Assembly (NCBI GenBank): GCA_000493945.1
Contig: AWNW01000041.1
Span: forward strand, 1 to 24,884
Direction of reading: 5' to 3'
Length of the DNA: 24,884 bases
Source of the DNA: Candidatus Hydrogenedens terephthalaticus JGI OTU-1
GTDB taxonomy: Bacteria; Hydrogenedentota; Hydrogenedentia; Hydrogenedentales; Hydrogenedentaceae
The notes beneath the pieces are model-generated. The model was not told the DNA's origin. It saw nothing but the letters and a program-made list of their open reading frames with translations, and ran no database searches. The position numbers were made by a program, and so were the translations under genes. Each line of letters starts with the position of its first letter. The first letter of the stretch is position 1. Positions 16,902 through 24,087 of this stretch are shown piece after piece.

Positions 16902-18689
16902 TTACATTCCTGCGGGCATTCTCCTTGGTTGGGGAGTTCTTAATCCGCACGGAACATCAATAGATTGACTAAACCAGCGCCTGAAATCAGAAACACCGGG
17001 CTGCGGCTTTTCAGTACAAACCCAGGCACTGACAGTAATTCGAACCGGTAATCGATCAAAGAAAATCGTCGCAAAGGGAGAAGTTTGACTTGGGTCTGTC
17101 CCTTTCATATCCGTCCAGACCCTATCTAAAAACGCTGTAAGACATTCTGCTTCCTGAACGGAAACGGATTCTGCCGGTATGGAAAGGTAATGGCTATAAA
17201 GAGGAATACTTCTTACATCGTTAAAATACATTGCGGTCTGATTCTCCTCAGACTGATAAGAAAAAAGATTTCCAGGGAAAAGCAAATCATTTGATGTTAT
17301 TAACCCATTATTCTCATCAATCCAGTAGGCGTGAGCACCGAAGCCATCGGATAAAACATAATCCGCAGGATTTAACCCATTTGTCTCCCAAAAATTATAT
17401 AAAACTTCTGTGGTCGGATTAGAATTAGCAGTTCCTCCGGTCAGCAATTGATAGAGATACATCTGGTCTCGCCGTGCTATAGAAAGGTCATAACTCCATA
17501 TATATGGGGATAAATTTAATATGCTTCCCTGGCCTGTAATGGCAAGAACATTGGAAGGATTTCTTAATAAATTGAACCATTCGTTACAGAACTGCCGTGA
17601 ATTATAAACTTGCATTAGTAATAGTCGTAATTCTGCCTTTCGGATGGTTATCAGGTCATTCACAAAATTTGCATCTATAGTTTGATAATTAGGATTGTTT
17701 ATATAATTTCTTAAATCCTTAACAACATTTACTGTAGGGGTCTGATGTTCTACCGGACTGACCATACTTATTCCTGTTTGTGTTCCAACTCCTTCAACAA
17801 GGAAAGTATGTAATAGAGCATCAATATTCGAATAACCTGTAAAGGAAAATGGATTTTCAACTGCAGACAAATTTGGTTCGGGCATTAATTGCACAGATGT
17901 CCCTGAGGAATCTACAAAACCTTTCTTCAATTCTATATCTATAATATTTGCCTTTGCAGTTTCTTCAATACGGAATAAAGCCATCGGTTGAACACGAACA
18001 CGATATGCCTGTTCCTCATTCGAAAATTGATTGTCTATATTCGTTTCAGATTGTACTTCCGGAAATGGGTCTCCTGTTGTAAGCAGACTATTTAAAGTAT
18101 TTACAATTGTAGTTACATCACAACTTGCAGGCAAACCCGCTTGAATTTTAGGAAGAATATCATCAAAAAAATAAGTAGCACTTACATTTGGAATTTTATT
18201 AGCATCCCTCTTCATTCCTTTTTCTTTTGCAATCCTGTCGGATAGGTTGTCCTTCGGTCCTAAGGGTAACCATGTTTCAAACACGGGAATGGATGGACTG
18301 GGTGCAAAGAAATAGGTTACCCTGCCTACTTGCCCATTGTCTAACACTGTTACAAAAGTCAGTGCGGTAGGTGTTCCATAAAATTGAACCTTTTCTCCGC
18401 GATTGGCAAGTGCACAAGCCCGTTCCAAGTCGCGGGATAGGACTTCCATAGCAGAGCGCGCATTTCCATAACTCTCTTTTATCATGTATCCTTGATGGGT
18501 AGACTCAATAGCCGAAACAAACATAGCAACAAGACCCGTTAGAATAAGGGATAATATTGCCATCGCCACCATAAGTTCGATAAGCGTCATACCCGCCCTA
18601 TGTTCAGAATAATTTATATTCAGTAATTTTGTTTGTTTTTTATTGTTGCTCTGTAACATAAGTAACGAACCTTTCTTCTCTCCCATCAT
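16902..18689 (-). CDS. pilW: PilW/GspJ-like minor prepilin, oversized
   Basis: Prepilin with HRAG/MTLIELMVAMAILSLILTGLV, cut after Gly33, with Glu38 as mature Glu5, followed by a stem containing NARSAMEVLSRDLERAC, usual for the PilW/GspJ type. The remaining roughly 520 residues are beta-rich and Asn/Thr-rich with no domain I recognise; usual PilW/GspJ proteins are much shorter. Start: the ATG at 18689 has AGGTGA six bases upstream and overlaps the previous gene by 50 bases; ATG 18659 (after AAAGG) is the alternative. The gene sits in a fimT-pilV-pilW-pilX-like series of minor pilin genes, which supports the name. A Cys near each end of the globular part could form disulfides (inference). Confidence 0.75.
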   Translation of the reverse strand: MMGEKKGSLLMLQSNNKKQTKLLNINYSEHRAGMTLIELMVAMAILSLILTGLVAMFVSAIESTHQGYMIKESYGNARSAMEVLSRDLERACALANRGEKVQFYGTPTALTFVTVLDNGQVGRVTYFFAPSPSIPVFETWLPLGPKDNLSDRIAKEKGMKRDANKIPNVSATYFFDDILPKIQAGLPASCDVTTIVNTLNSLLTTGDPFPEVQSETNIDNQFSNEEQAYRVRVQPMALFRIEETAKANIIDIELKKGFVDSSGTSVQLMPEPNLSAVENPFSFTGYSNIDALLHTFLVEGVGTQTGISMVSPVEHQTPTVNVVKDLRNYINNPNYQTIDANFVNDLITIRKAELRLLLMQVYNSRQFCNEWFNLLRNPSNVLAITGQGSILNLSPYIWSYDLSIARRDQMYLYQLLTGGTANSNPTTEVLYNFWETNGLNPADYVLSDGFGAHAYWIDENNGLITSNDLLFPGNLFSYQSEENQTAMYFNDVRSIPLYSHYLSIPAESVSVQEAECLTAFLDRVWTDMKGTDPSQTSPFATIFFDRLPVRITVSAWVCTEKPQPGVSDFRRWFSQSIDVPCGLRTPQPRRMPAGM

Positions 18690-19065
18690 TGAGCCTCACC
18701 TTAAAGGTTACTCGATACAATCCTTTACCCATAGGAACACGCGAAGCAGAAGCCCCATAATGTTGGTATAGTTCATAAGCACTGGCAGTTGTCTCTATTT
18801 GTTGAAAGGCATTATCTTTTAACCACGAATTAAGGCCTGTGGACAAAGCACCACCCACACGAACACGGCTCATCTCTGTTCTTGCTAAATTGGAGATATT
18901 CGCATTGGCAGAGGCATCAGTTAACAACTTTTGTGCAGAAGGAAACAATGTAAAAATTGCCACCAAACCACCCGCGATAATAGCCAGGGCTATAACAATT
19001 TCCAAAATAGAGAAACCCGATTTTTTGTTCCGATAATAATTTCTGTTCTTCATATATTTTTTCAT
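18640..19065 (-). CDS. pilV: PilV/GspI-like minor prepilin
   Basis: 141 residues. The prepilin motif KKSG/FSILEIVIALAIIAGGLVAIFTLFPSAQ (Gly17 before the cut, Glu22 as mature Glu5) matches the PilV/GspI style, with ALAII followed by the GGL..IFTLFPSAQ region and a stem helix with many Ala/Asn. A short beta-rich C-terminal domain ends in EERFVTYVTEQQ. The start overlaps the stop of the fimT-like gene as ATGA, and the 3' end overlaps the pilW-like gene by 50 bases, so the three are translationally linked. By family knowledge it helps prime pilus assembly and sits at the tip. Confidence 0.8.
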   Translation of the reverse strand: MKKYMKNRNYYRNKKSGFSILEIVIALAIIAGGLVAIFTLFPSAQKLLTDASANANISNLARTEMSRVRVGGALSTGLNSWLKDNAFQQIETTASAYELYQHYGASASRVPMGKGLYRVTFKVRLNDGREERFVTYVTEQQ

Positions 19066-19946
19066 ATTTCTGCTTTTATCCTACCTGTAACACGAAACAG
19101 ACTTAATAAACTCATTTTATGCGTTACCCATACACTATCTGCAGGGATTTGTCCTTGAATGTTTGCAGGAAGAATCATCGGTTCTGAATTGGTCGTATCT
19201 ACCAATGCAAGGACATATCGTTCCTTCACTATCGTATTAGAAGTGGGGAGAAGTTTTCCATCCGGTCCAAAAATATGGGCATACCAGGATGATTTAGCAC
19301 CGGTACTTAAATATGCCATTGGAGCTTGGGCTGTTTGTTCTAAATCTAAAAATGGGACATTCACTTTGGTTAATCCAAGTGTGGCAGTAGAATTTCCCTC
19401 GTCCACAGAACGCAAAAGAGGAATTTCCAATGTGAGGGAATTAGGAACAAGAACATTTTCCCGAAATTCAACATTACAAAGAATAACCCCGTCTTCAAAT
19501 CGTCTATTTATTCCATATTCCGATTTAGCCTCAATAGGAACATAGATACTGTCCCAACTATCTGGAAATCCCAATCTGTCACGAATATCATTGAAACCCT
19601 CGTTGTTTTTCTTGCTAATTTCATACATCACTGCGGCAGAGACTAATGCTCGTATATGTCGTTCGCCGGTAATAACTCCCTGATTCGTTTCTACATTTGT
19701 CATCGGAACCGGTACAAAAACATCGCTATAAACAACAGCCGTATTTACACGATAGGTCATCGCATAAATTTTTGCTACTTGCATAATTTGAGCCAATTCC
19801 CGAGCTGTGCGTTTTACTGGGTCTGTAGCATCCTTATAGAATCGGAAAATAGACGGAATGGAAATAAGGGTCAACATCCCTACAATTCCGATTACCACCA
19901 GCAATTCAGTTAATGTATAACCTTGTTTTTTTCTTCTGGCAAACAT
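19062..19946 (-). CDS. fimT: FimT/GspH-like minor prepilin
   Basis: 294 residues with KKQG/YTLTELLVVIGIVGMLTLISIPSIF: Gly9 before the cut, Tyr as first mature residue, Glu14 as mature Glu5. A FimT/GspH-like helix follows (RTARELAQIMQVAKIYAMTYRVNTAVVY, quoted in two parts: RTARELAQIMQ, then AKIYAMTYRVNTAVVY). The rest is beta-rich. It is longer than typical FimT/GspH (about 170-200), like the GspH-type gene at 4651. There is no clear ribosome site; a strong hairpin lies just upstream. It opens the minor-pilin cluster downstream of the major pilin. The FimT name is by motif and order; the paralogous GspH label would fit too. Confidence 0.77.
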   Translation of the reverse strand: MFARRKKQGYTLTELLVVIGIVGMLTLISIPSIFRFYKDATDPVKRTARELAQIMQVAKIYAMTYRVNTAVVYSDVFVPVPMTNVETNQGVITGERHIRALVSAAVMYEISKKNNEGFNDIRDRLGFPDSWDSIYVPIEAKSEYGINRRFEDGVILCNVEFRENVLVPNSLTLEIPLLRSVDEGNSTATLGLTKVNVPFLDLEQTAQAPMAYLSTGAKSSWYAHIFGPDGKLLPTSNTIVKERYVLALVDTTNSEPMILPANIQGQIPADSVWVTHKMSLLSLFRVTGRIKAEI

Positions 19947-19971
19947 TTTATAACAGGTCTTTCATATTTAG

Positions 19972-20011
19972 AAGGGCAATGTATGTTCTTACCTTCCCAT
20001 ACATTGCCCTT
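19972..20011 (-). promoter_or_regulatory. Strong intercistronic hairpin after the major pilin gene
   Basis: Perfect 14-base inverted repeat (19972-19985 and 19998-20011, AAGGGCAATGTATG and its complement) with a 12-base loop, between the major pilin stop (20030) and the fimT-like start (19946). On the coding strand the stem is followed by CTAAATATG, not a T-run, so it is more likely a partial terminator or a 3' stabilising stem than a full intrinsic terminator. Such an element would let the major pilin be made in excess over the minor pilins (inference). Confidence 0.6.
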
Positions 20012-20029
20012 ATATTTGTCAAATATTCA

Positions 20030-20887
20030 CTAACTGTAGAAACGCATCCAACTCTGACCGGGGTCCCAATTATTAATATCATCACCACCACCTTTATATT
20101 CCTCTTCCTGGTCCGCATAATTTTGAGAACCTTGGTAACTTCCAGCAGGGAGTGGATTTGCTAAATTAGAATTATAAATAGCCTGCCCTGAAATCATATT
20201 AGCACCATTAGACCAGATAAAGGCTAATTTCCCTTTATCCGCAGGGAAACCCACTTCTATTTCTAAATTAGTTTCTGGGTCCGTTGTTTGGAATGTCAAA
20301 GAATCACTTCTTCTTCCACCCGATACACCCGGCAAGGTCTTTTCTTTTTCACCTAAAATATAAATACGGAAAGGAATAGGTCCACCTCTTGGAGCCCAGG
20401 GACCTGGATAAATATTATATAGATTTCCCCAAGGGTCAAAAGCAATATCTTCAAGATAACCTACACCAAGTCTCATAACGACATCTCTATCTAAAATAGA
20501 TGCATAGGAAATACCTAAATCGGGGTCTGTTCTACCATCAAGTACCCTACGACCTTCTCTCAATAAAGCATACAAAGTATTGGTGTATAATTTGATGGCA
20601 GACTGAAATTGTTGGGGTGTCATAACATACGGAGTATTATCGTCAAAATTAAAGATGTTTCTTCGAATATTATCTGCATTAAACAGATAATTTAAATTTT
20701 GCACATTAGCATCTGTGACCATTTTTGTTAATGCGAGTTCAATTCCTTTAATATCCCCTAAAGCCCGTGTAGCCCTACCTCTCGCAATATATCGAGCAAC
20801 ATTGGGGACAATGATGGCTGCAAGAATTGAGATAATTGCCATCACGACTAATAGTTCAACGAGTGTAAATCCTTTGTTTCGTTTCAT
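20030..20887 (-). CDS. pilA: Major type IV pilin-like / GspG-like prepilin
   Basis: I set the start at ATG 20887 (285 residues): GGAGG is eight bases upstream, whereas the upstream in-frame GTG at 20902 overlaps that ribosome site. The motif is KRNKG/FTLVELLVVMAIISILAAIIVP, cut after Gly6, with Glu11 as mature Glu5. A helical stem follows (RATRALGDIKGIELALTKM). DPWGNLYNIYP at 151-161 is the GspG/pilin-like signature also seen in gspG (DPWGNAYVY). It is long for a major pilin. Position just after pilC and before the minor pilins, with its own leader and a strong hairpin downstream, points to the main fibre subunit. A GspG-like paralogue is the alternative. Confidence 0.83.
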   Translation of the reverse strand: MKRNKGFTLVELLVVMAIISILAAIIVPNVARYIARGRATRALGDIKGIELALTKMVTDANVQNLNYLFNADNIRRNIFNFDDNTPYVMTPQQFQSAIKLYTNTLYALLREGRRVLDGRTDPDLGISYASILDRDVVMRLGVGYLEDIAFDPWGNLYNIYPGPWAPRGGPIPFRIYILGEKEKTLPGVSGGRRSDSLTFQTTDPETNLEIEVGFPADKGKLAFIWSNGANMISGQAIYNSNLANPLPAGSYQGSQNYADQEEEYKGGGDDINNWDPGQSWMRFYS

Positions 20888-21022
20888 ACTGTCTTCCTCC
20901 ACTCAGGTTTGTAGACGATTGTTTGTTGTTTCGTCCTTTCTGTTATAAGTTCTTGTAAATAATTAAACTATCATTATATTTATACCACAAATACAGTTTT
21001 TTTGCTGTATTTTTGTTTTTTA
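20888..21022 (-). promoter_or_regulatory. Leader and candidate promoter region of the major pilin gene
   Basis: AT-rich gap between pilC and the pilin gene. On the coding strand TATAAT lies at 20978-20973, and an overlapping TGG-TATAAA (extended -10-like) at 20987-20979; no good -35 is seen at 16-18 bases. A leader of roughly 80 bases would result. An 8-base inverted repeat AAATACAG/CTGTATTT (20989-20996, 21005-21012) lies just upstream of the -10 and may be a stem after pilC or an operator-like site. No sigma-54 type GG/GC element was found. Confidence 0.33.
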
Positions 21023-22261
21023 CTATGTTCCACTGATGGTATCTCCGAGTGTGAATATTGGCAAGTACAAGGATACCACAATAAAACCGATAATACCACC
21101 CAGAACGATAATAATTGCAGGTTCCATTAATGACAACATAGCCTCGACAGCTGCTTCTACTTCGGCGTCATAGATGTCTGCAACTTTATTTAACATAGCA
21201 TCGAGACTACCTGTTTCTTCTCCAACATCAATCATATTAACGACCATTGCCGGAAATACTTTGGTCTGGTCAAGGGGTGCCGCAATTGTGTCTCCTTCTT
21301 TTACACTGTCATGAACTTTATCCACGGCATCTTGGATAATTTCATTACCGATGGTCTCTTTTGTAATTTTTAATGCCTGTAAAATAGGCACACCAGAAGT
21401 AATTAGCGTTCCTAATGTTCGGGCAAATCGTGCCACAGATACCTTTGTAACCAAATCCCCAATTAGGGGTATTTTTAATACAACACGGTCACGAAATCTT
21501 CGAACTGCATGAAATTTAAAAAGAATTTTTATAAAAATAATAGTCCATGCTACGATGGAAATAAGCATCCACCAGTTATAAATCATAAAGTCCCCTGCTT
21601 TCATAAGGAATTTTGTAGGCCAGGGAAGGTCCCCCCCGAATTCCTTAAAAATATCCGCAAAAACAGGAACAACCTTAATCAGAAGGAACATCACAATTGC
21701 AGAGGCGATGATTAAAACCGCAATAGGATAAATCATAGCGGATTTTACACGCCGTTTTAATGCTTCTCTTCGCTCCATAAATTGTGCTATGCGTTGAAGA
21801 ACAATTTCTAACATACCGCCAACTTCACCTGCTTTAACCATATTCACGAAAAGGCGGTCAAATTGTTTGGGATGTTTGGCTAATGCCTCGGAAAAAGTAC
21901 TTCCCGACTGGATGTCTGTTGACACTTCTCGCAAAATATCTTTCAATTTACAGGGTTTCATTTGTGCAATCAGCACATTTAAACTTCGTAATAAAGGCAA
22001 ACCTGCATCAATCAATGTAGATAACTGACGGGTCATAACTACGAGTTGCTTTGTCTTTACACCACCGAAATAAAGTTCACTTAACCCTTTCTTTTCACCT
22101 CTTGCCCTTCGTTCATCACTACGACGGGCTTCCCGAACATGCGTCGGAAACAGTCCTAAGCTTCTTACATCATTAATCGCAAGGGCGACACTATCCGCCT
22201 GGATAATGCCAAAGATTTCTTTTCCTTCACGATTAATTGCTCGATAAGCATATTTAGGCAT
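21023..22261 (-). CDS. pilC: Type IV pilus inner-membrane platform protein PilC
   Basis: 412 residues, a GspF/PilC family protein of normal length. It opens with PKYAYRAINREGKEIFGIIQ and has two T2SSF repeats: TRQLSTLIDAGLPLLRSLNVL (in two parts, TRQLSTLIDAGL and PLLRSLNVL) near residue 75-100, and ARFARTLGTLITSGVPILQAL near 280-300. Hydrophobic helices lie near 170-195, 235-255 and 372-402. It starts 17 bases after pilB2, with AAGGAA upstream. It would serve as platform for the pilus motors. It is a paralogue of gspF at 2964-4205; both keep the FVNMVKAGE / YVNMVRAGE motif. Confidence 0.95.
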   Translation of the reverse strand: MPKYAYRAINREGKEIFGIIQADSVALAINDVRSLGLFPTHVREARRSDERRARGEKKGLSELYFGGVKTKQLVVMTRQLSTLIDAGLPLLRSLNVLIAQMKPCKLKDILREVSTDIQSGSTFSEALAKHPKQFDRLFVNMVKAGEVGGMLEIVLQRIAQFMERREALKRRVKSAMIYPIAVLIIASAIVMFLLIKVVPVFADIFKEFGGDLPWPTKFLMKAGDFMIYNWWMLISIVAWTIIFIKILFKFHAVRRFRDRVVLKIPLIGDLVTKVSVARFARTLGTLITSGVPILQALKITKETIGNEIIQDAVDKVHDSVKEGDTIAAPLDQTKVFPAMVVNMIDVGEETGSLDAMLNKVADIYDAEVEAAVEAMLSLMEPAIIIVLGGIIGFIVVSLYLPIFTLGDTISGT

Positions 22262-22278
22262 GGTTCCAATTCCTTTTT

Positions 22279-24057
22279 TTAATCTTCATAATAATCCGTA
22301 TGGGCTATTACTTCTTTAGCCGAAGTAACACCCTGAACACATTTTATTATACCTTCTTCGCGTAGTGTTCGCATACCTAATTTTTTTCTTGCATATCTAC
22401 GAATATCATAAGACATTGCACGGTCTAAAATCATTTCACAAACAGTCTCATCCACCTGTAGAATTTCAAACAAACCTGTTCTGCCCATATAACCAATATA
22501 ATCACAGGCTGGACACCCTTTGGGACGGAACAATTGAAGTTTTGGGTCATCCTGCCAGTTTTTAGGTAACCCTAATTCTTGCATTTCTTCCTTTGAGGGA
22601 CGATATCGTTCTCTGCAATGTCTGCATAGACAACGCACCAATCGCTGGGCTAATACCGCCTCTAAGGAAGCGGTTATCAGGTAGGGTTCAACATCCATGT
22701 CTAAAAGACGGGTAATGGTTTCGGGGGCACTATTGGTGTGCAAAGTACTTAACACAAGGTGACCTGTTAATGATGCCTCGACTGCAATCTGTGCTGTTTC
22801 AAGGTCACGGATTTCACCGACCATCACAATATCGGGGTCTTGACGCAGGATAGAACGCAAACCGGCCGCAAAGGTTAGTCCTACTTCTTCATTCACCTGA
22901 CATTGCATCACACGGTCTATTTGCAATTCTACGGGGTCTTCCATCGTAATAATTTTTACATCTTCACTATTCAATTTTGCAATACAACCGTATAAGGTAG
23001 TCGTTTTTCCAGAACCCGTAGGACCTGTAACTAACAAAATACCGTTAGGGCGAGCTAAAACATCATCCAACTTTGCTTTAACATTATCACTTAATCCCAA
23101 ACGGTCTAAATCAATACGGACCGCGGTTCGGTCCAAAATACGCATTACCACTCCTTCACCATACAGGGTAGGGAGTGTAGCCACACGGATATCTATAATA
23201 CTATCACCCACTTTTAATTCAATACGAGAGTCTTGAGGTAATCGCCGTTCCCCGATATCCATATTACACATAATTTTTACGCGTGATACTAAGGCAATTG
23301 ATAGAGTCTTGGGTGGATTTACAATTTCATGTAAAACACCATCCACGCGGATACGAATACGAAAACGGTCTTCATATACTTCAAAGTGAATATCAGATGC
23401 TCTCTTCTTTACTGCTTCTAAAAATACCAAGTTAACAATTTTAATAACCTCGGGCAGTTGTGCCAATTCGACCAGATTCTCTGTATCTTTGATAATTTCT
23501 TGTGTGCCTAATTCTTCAAGTGATAAATCGGAAGCGCCCACCTTATCTTGTAATTCGGATATCATTTCATGAATAGAGTCTGTCTCGAAGGAATAATTGT
23601 TTTTCCATGCAGTAGCAATATCTTGGGGATTGCTAATAGCCCCACGAACCGGCTGACCTACAATATGGTGCAAGTCATCTAATATCTGTAAATTTAAGGG
23701 GTCTGCCATTGCTACTACAAGGACACCATCCACTTCCTTGATAGGAATAACATTGTAAAAGCGCGCCACATCGGGTGAAATTTTCCGAATAACATTCTCA
23801 GGAATTTTTAAGCGGGTTACATCAACCTTCTCCATCCCCAATTGTGTTCCCAGCGCCTCCACAATTGCTTGCTCATCGCAATAGCCCATAGAAACCAGCA
23901 CGCGACCTAAGAAGTCACCTGTTAACCGCTGACGCTGGAGTGCTTCATCCAGTTGGAGTGGAATAATGACACCCTGTTCTACCAGAATGTCGCCCAATCG
24001 GCGCTGGTTAATCTGTGCTGTCTTTGCTTGATTTTGTCTTGCTAATGCACTCGACAT
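22279..24057 (-). CDS. pilB: Second PilB/MshE-type extension ATPase
   Basis: 592 residues, GspE/PilB family. It has an MshEN-type N-terminus (RRLGDILVEQGVI; GRVLVSMGYCDEQAIVEALG), Walker A GPTGSGKTT at 345-353, an Asp box ITMEDPVEL, Walker B RQDPDIVMVGEIRDLETAQ, a His box GHLVLSTLHTNS, and tetracysteine C478/C481 with C515/C518 (an extra Cys at 476). It lies between pilT (30 bases upstream) and pilC (17 bases downstream), the usual place of PilB in pilB-pilT-pilC operons, so this copy may be the main pilus motor. No strong ribosome site is seen (AGAAAG). Its 3' region is the source of the copy at bases 1-95. Confidence 0.95.
   Translation of the reverse strand: MSSALARQNQAKTAQINQRRLGDILVEQGVIIPLQLDEALQRQRLTGDFLGRVLVSMGYCDEQAIVEALGTQLGMEKVDVTRLKIPENVIRKISPDVARFYNVIPIKEVDGVLVVAMADPLNLQILDDLHHIVGQPVRGAISNPQDIATAWKNNYSFETDSIHEMISELQDKVGASDLSLEELGTQEIIKDTENLVELAQLPEVIKIVNLVFLEAVKKRASDIHFEVYEDRFRIRIRVDGVLHEIVNPPKTLSIALVSRVKIMCNMDIGERRLPQDSRIELKVGDSIIDIRVATLPTLYGEGVVMRILDRTAVRIDLDRLGLSDNVKAKLDDVLARPNGILLVTGPTGSGKTTTLYGCIAKLNSEDVKIITMEDPVELQIDRVMQCQVNEEVGLTFAAGLRSILRQDPDIVMVGEIRDLETAQIAVEASLTGHLVLSTLHTNSAPETITRLLDMDVEPYLITASLEAVLAQRLVRCLCRHCRERYRPSKEEMQELGLPKNWQDDPKLQLFRPKGCPACDYIGYMGRTGLFEILQVDETVCEMILDRAMSYDIRRYARKKLGMRTLREEGIIKCVQGVTSAKEVIAHTDYYED
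22325..22419. repeat. 95-base source copy of the contig-start repeat
   Basis: Native part of the second pilB gene (the RAMSYDIRRYARKKLGMRTL region, antisense as printed), identical to bases 1-95. The reading frame runs through it without a break on both sides, so this is the genuine copy. Confidence 0.92.
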
Positions 24058-24087
24058 ATTACAAACTTTCTTTTATCTCGTCTTAAA

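Noticed and set aside
20888..20902. Upstream GTG start of the major pilin at 20902
   Set aside because: It overlaps the GGAGG that serves ATG 20887, and the shorter leader is the usual one for prepilins.
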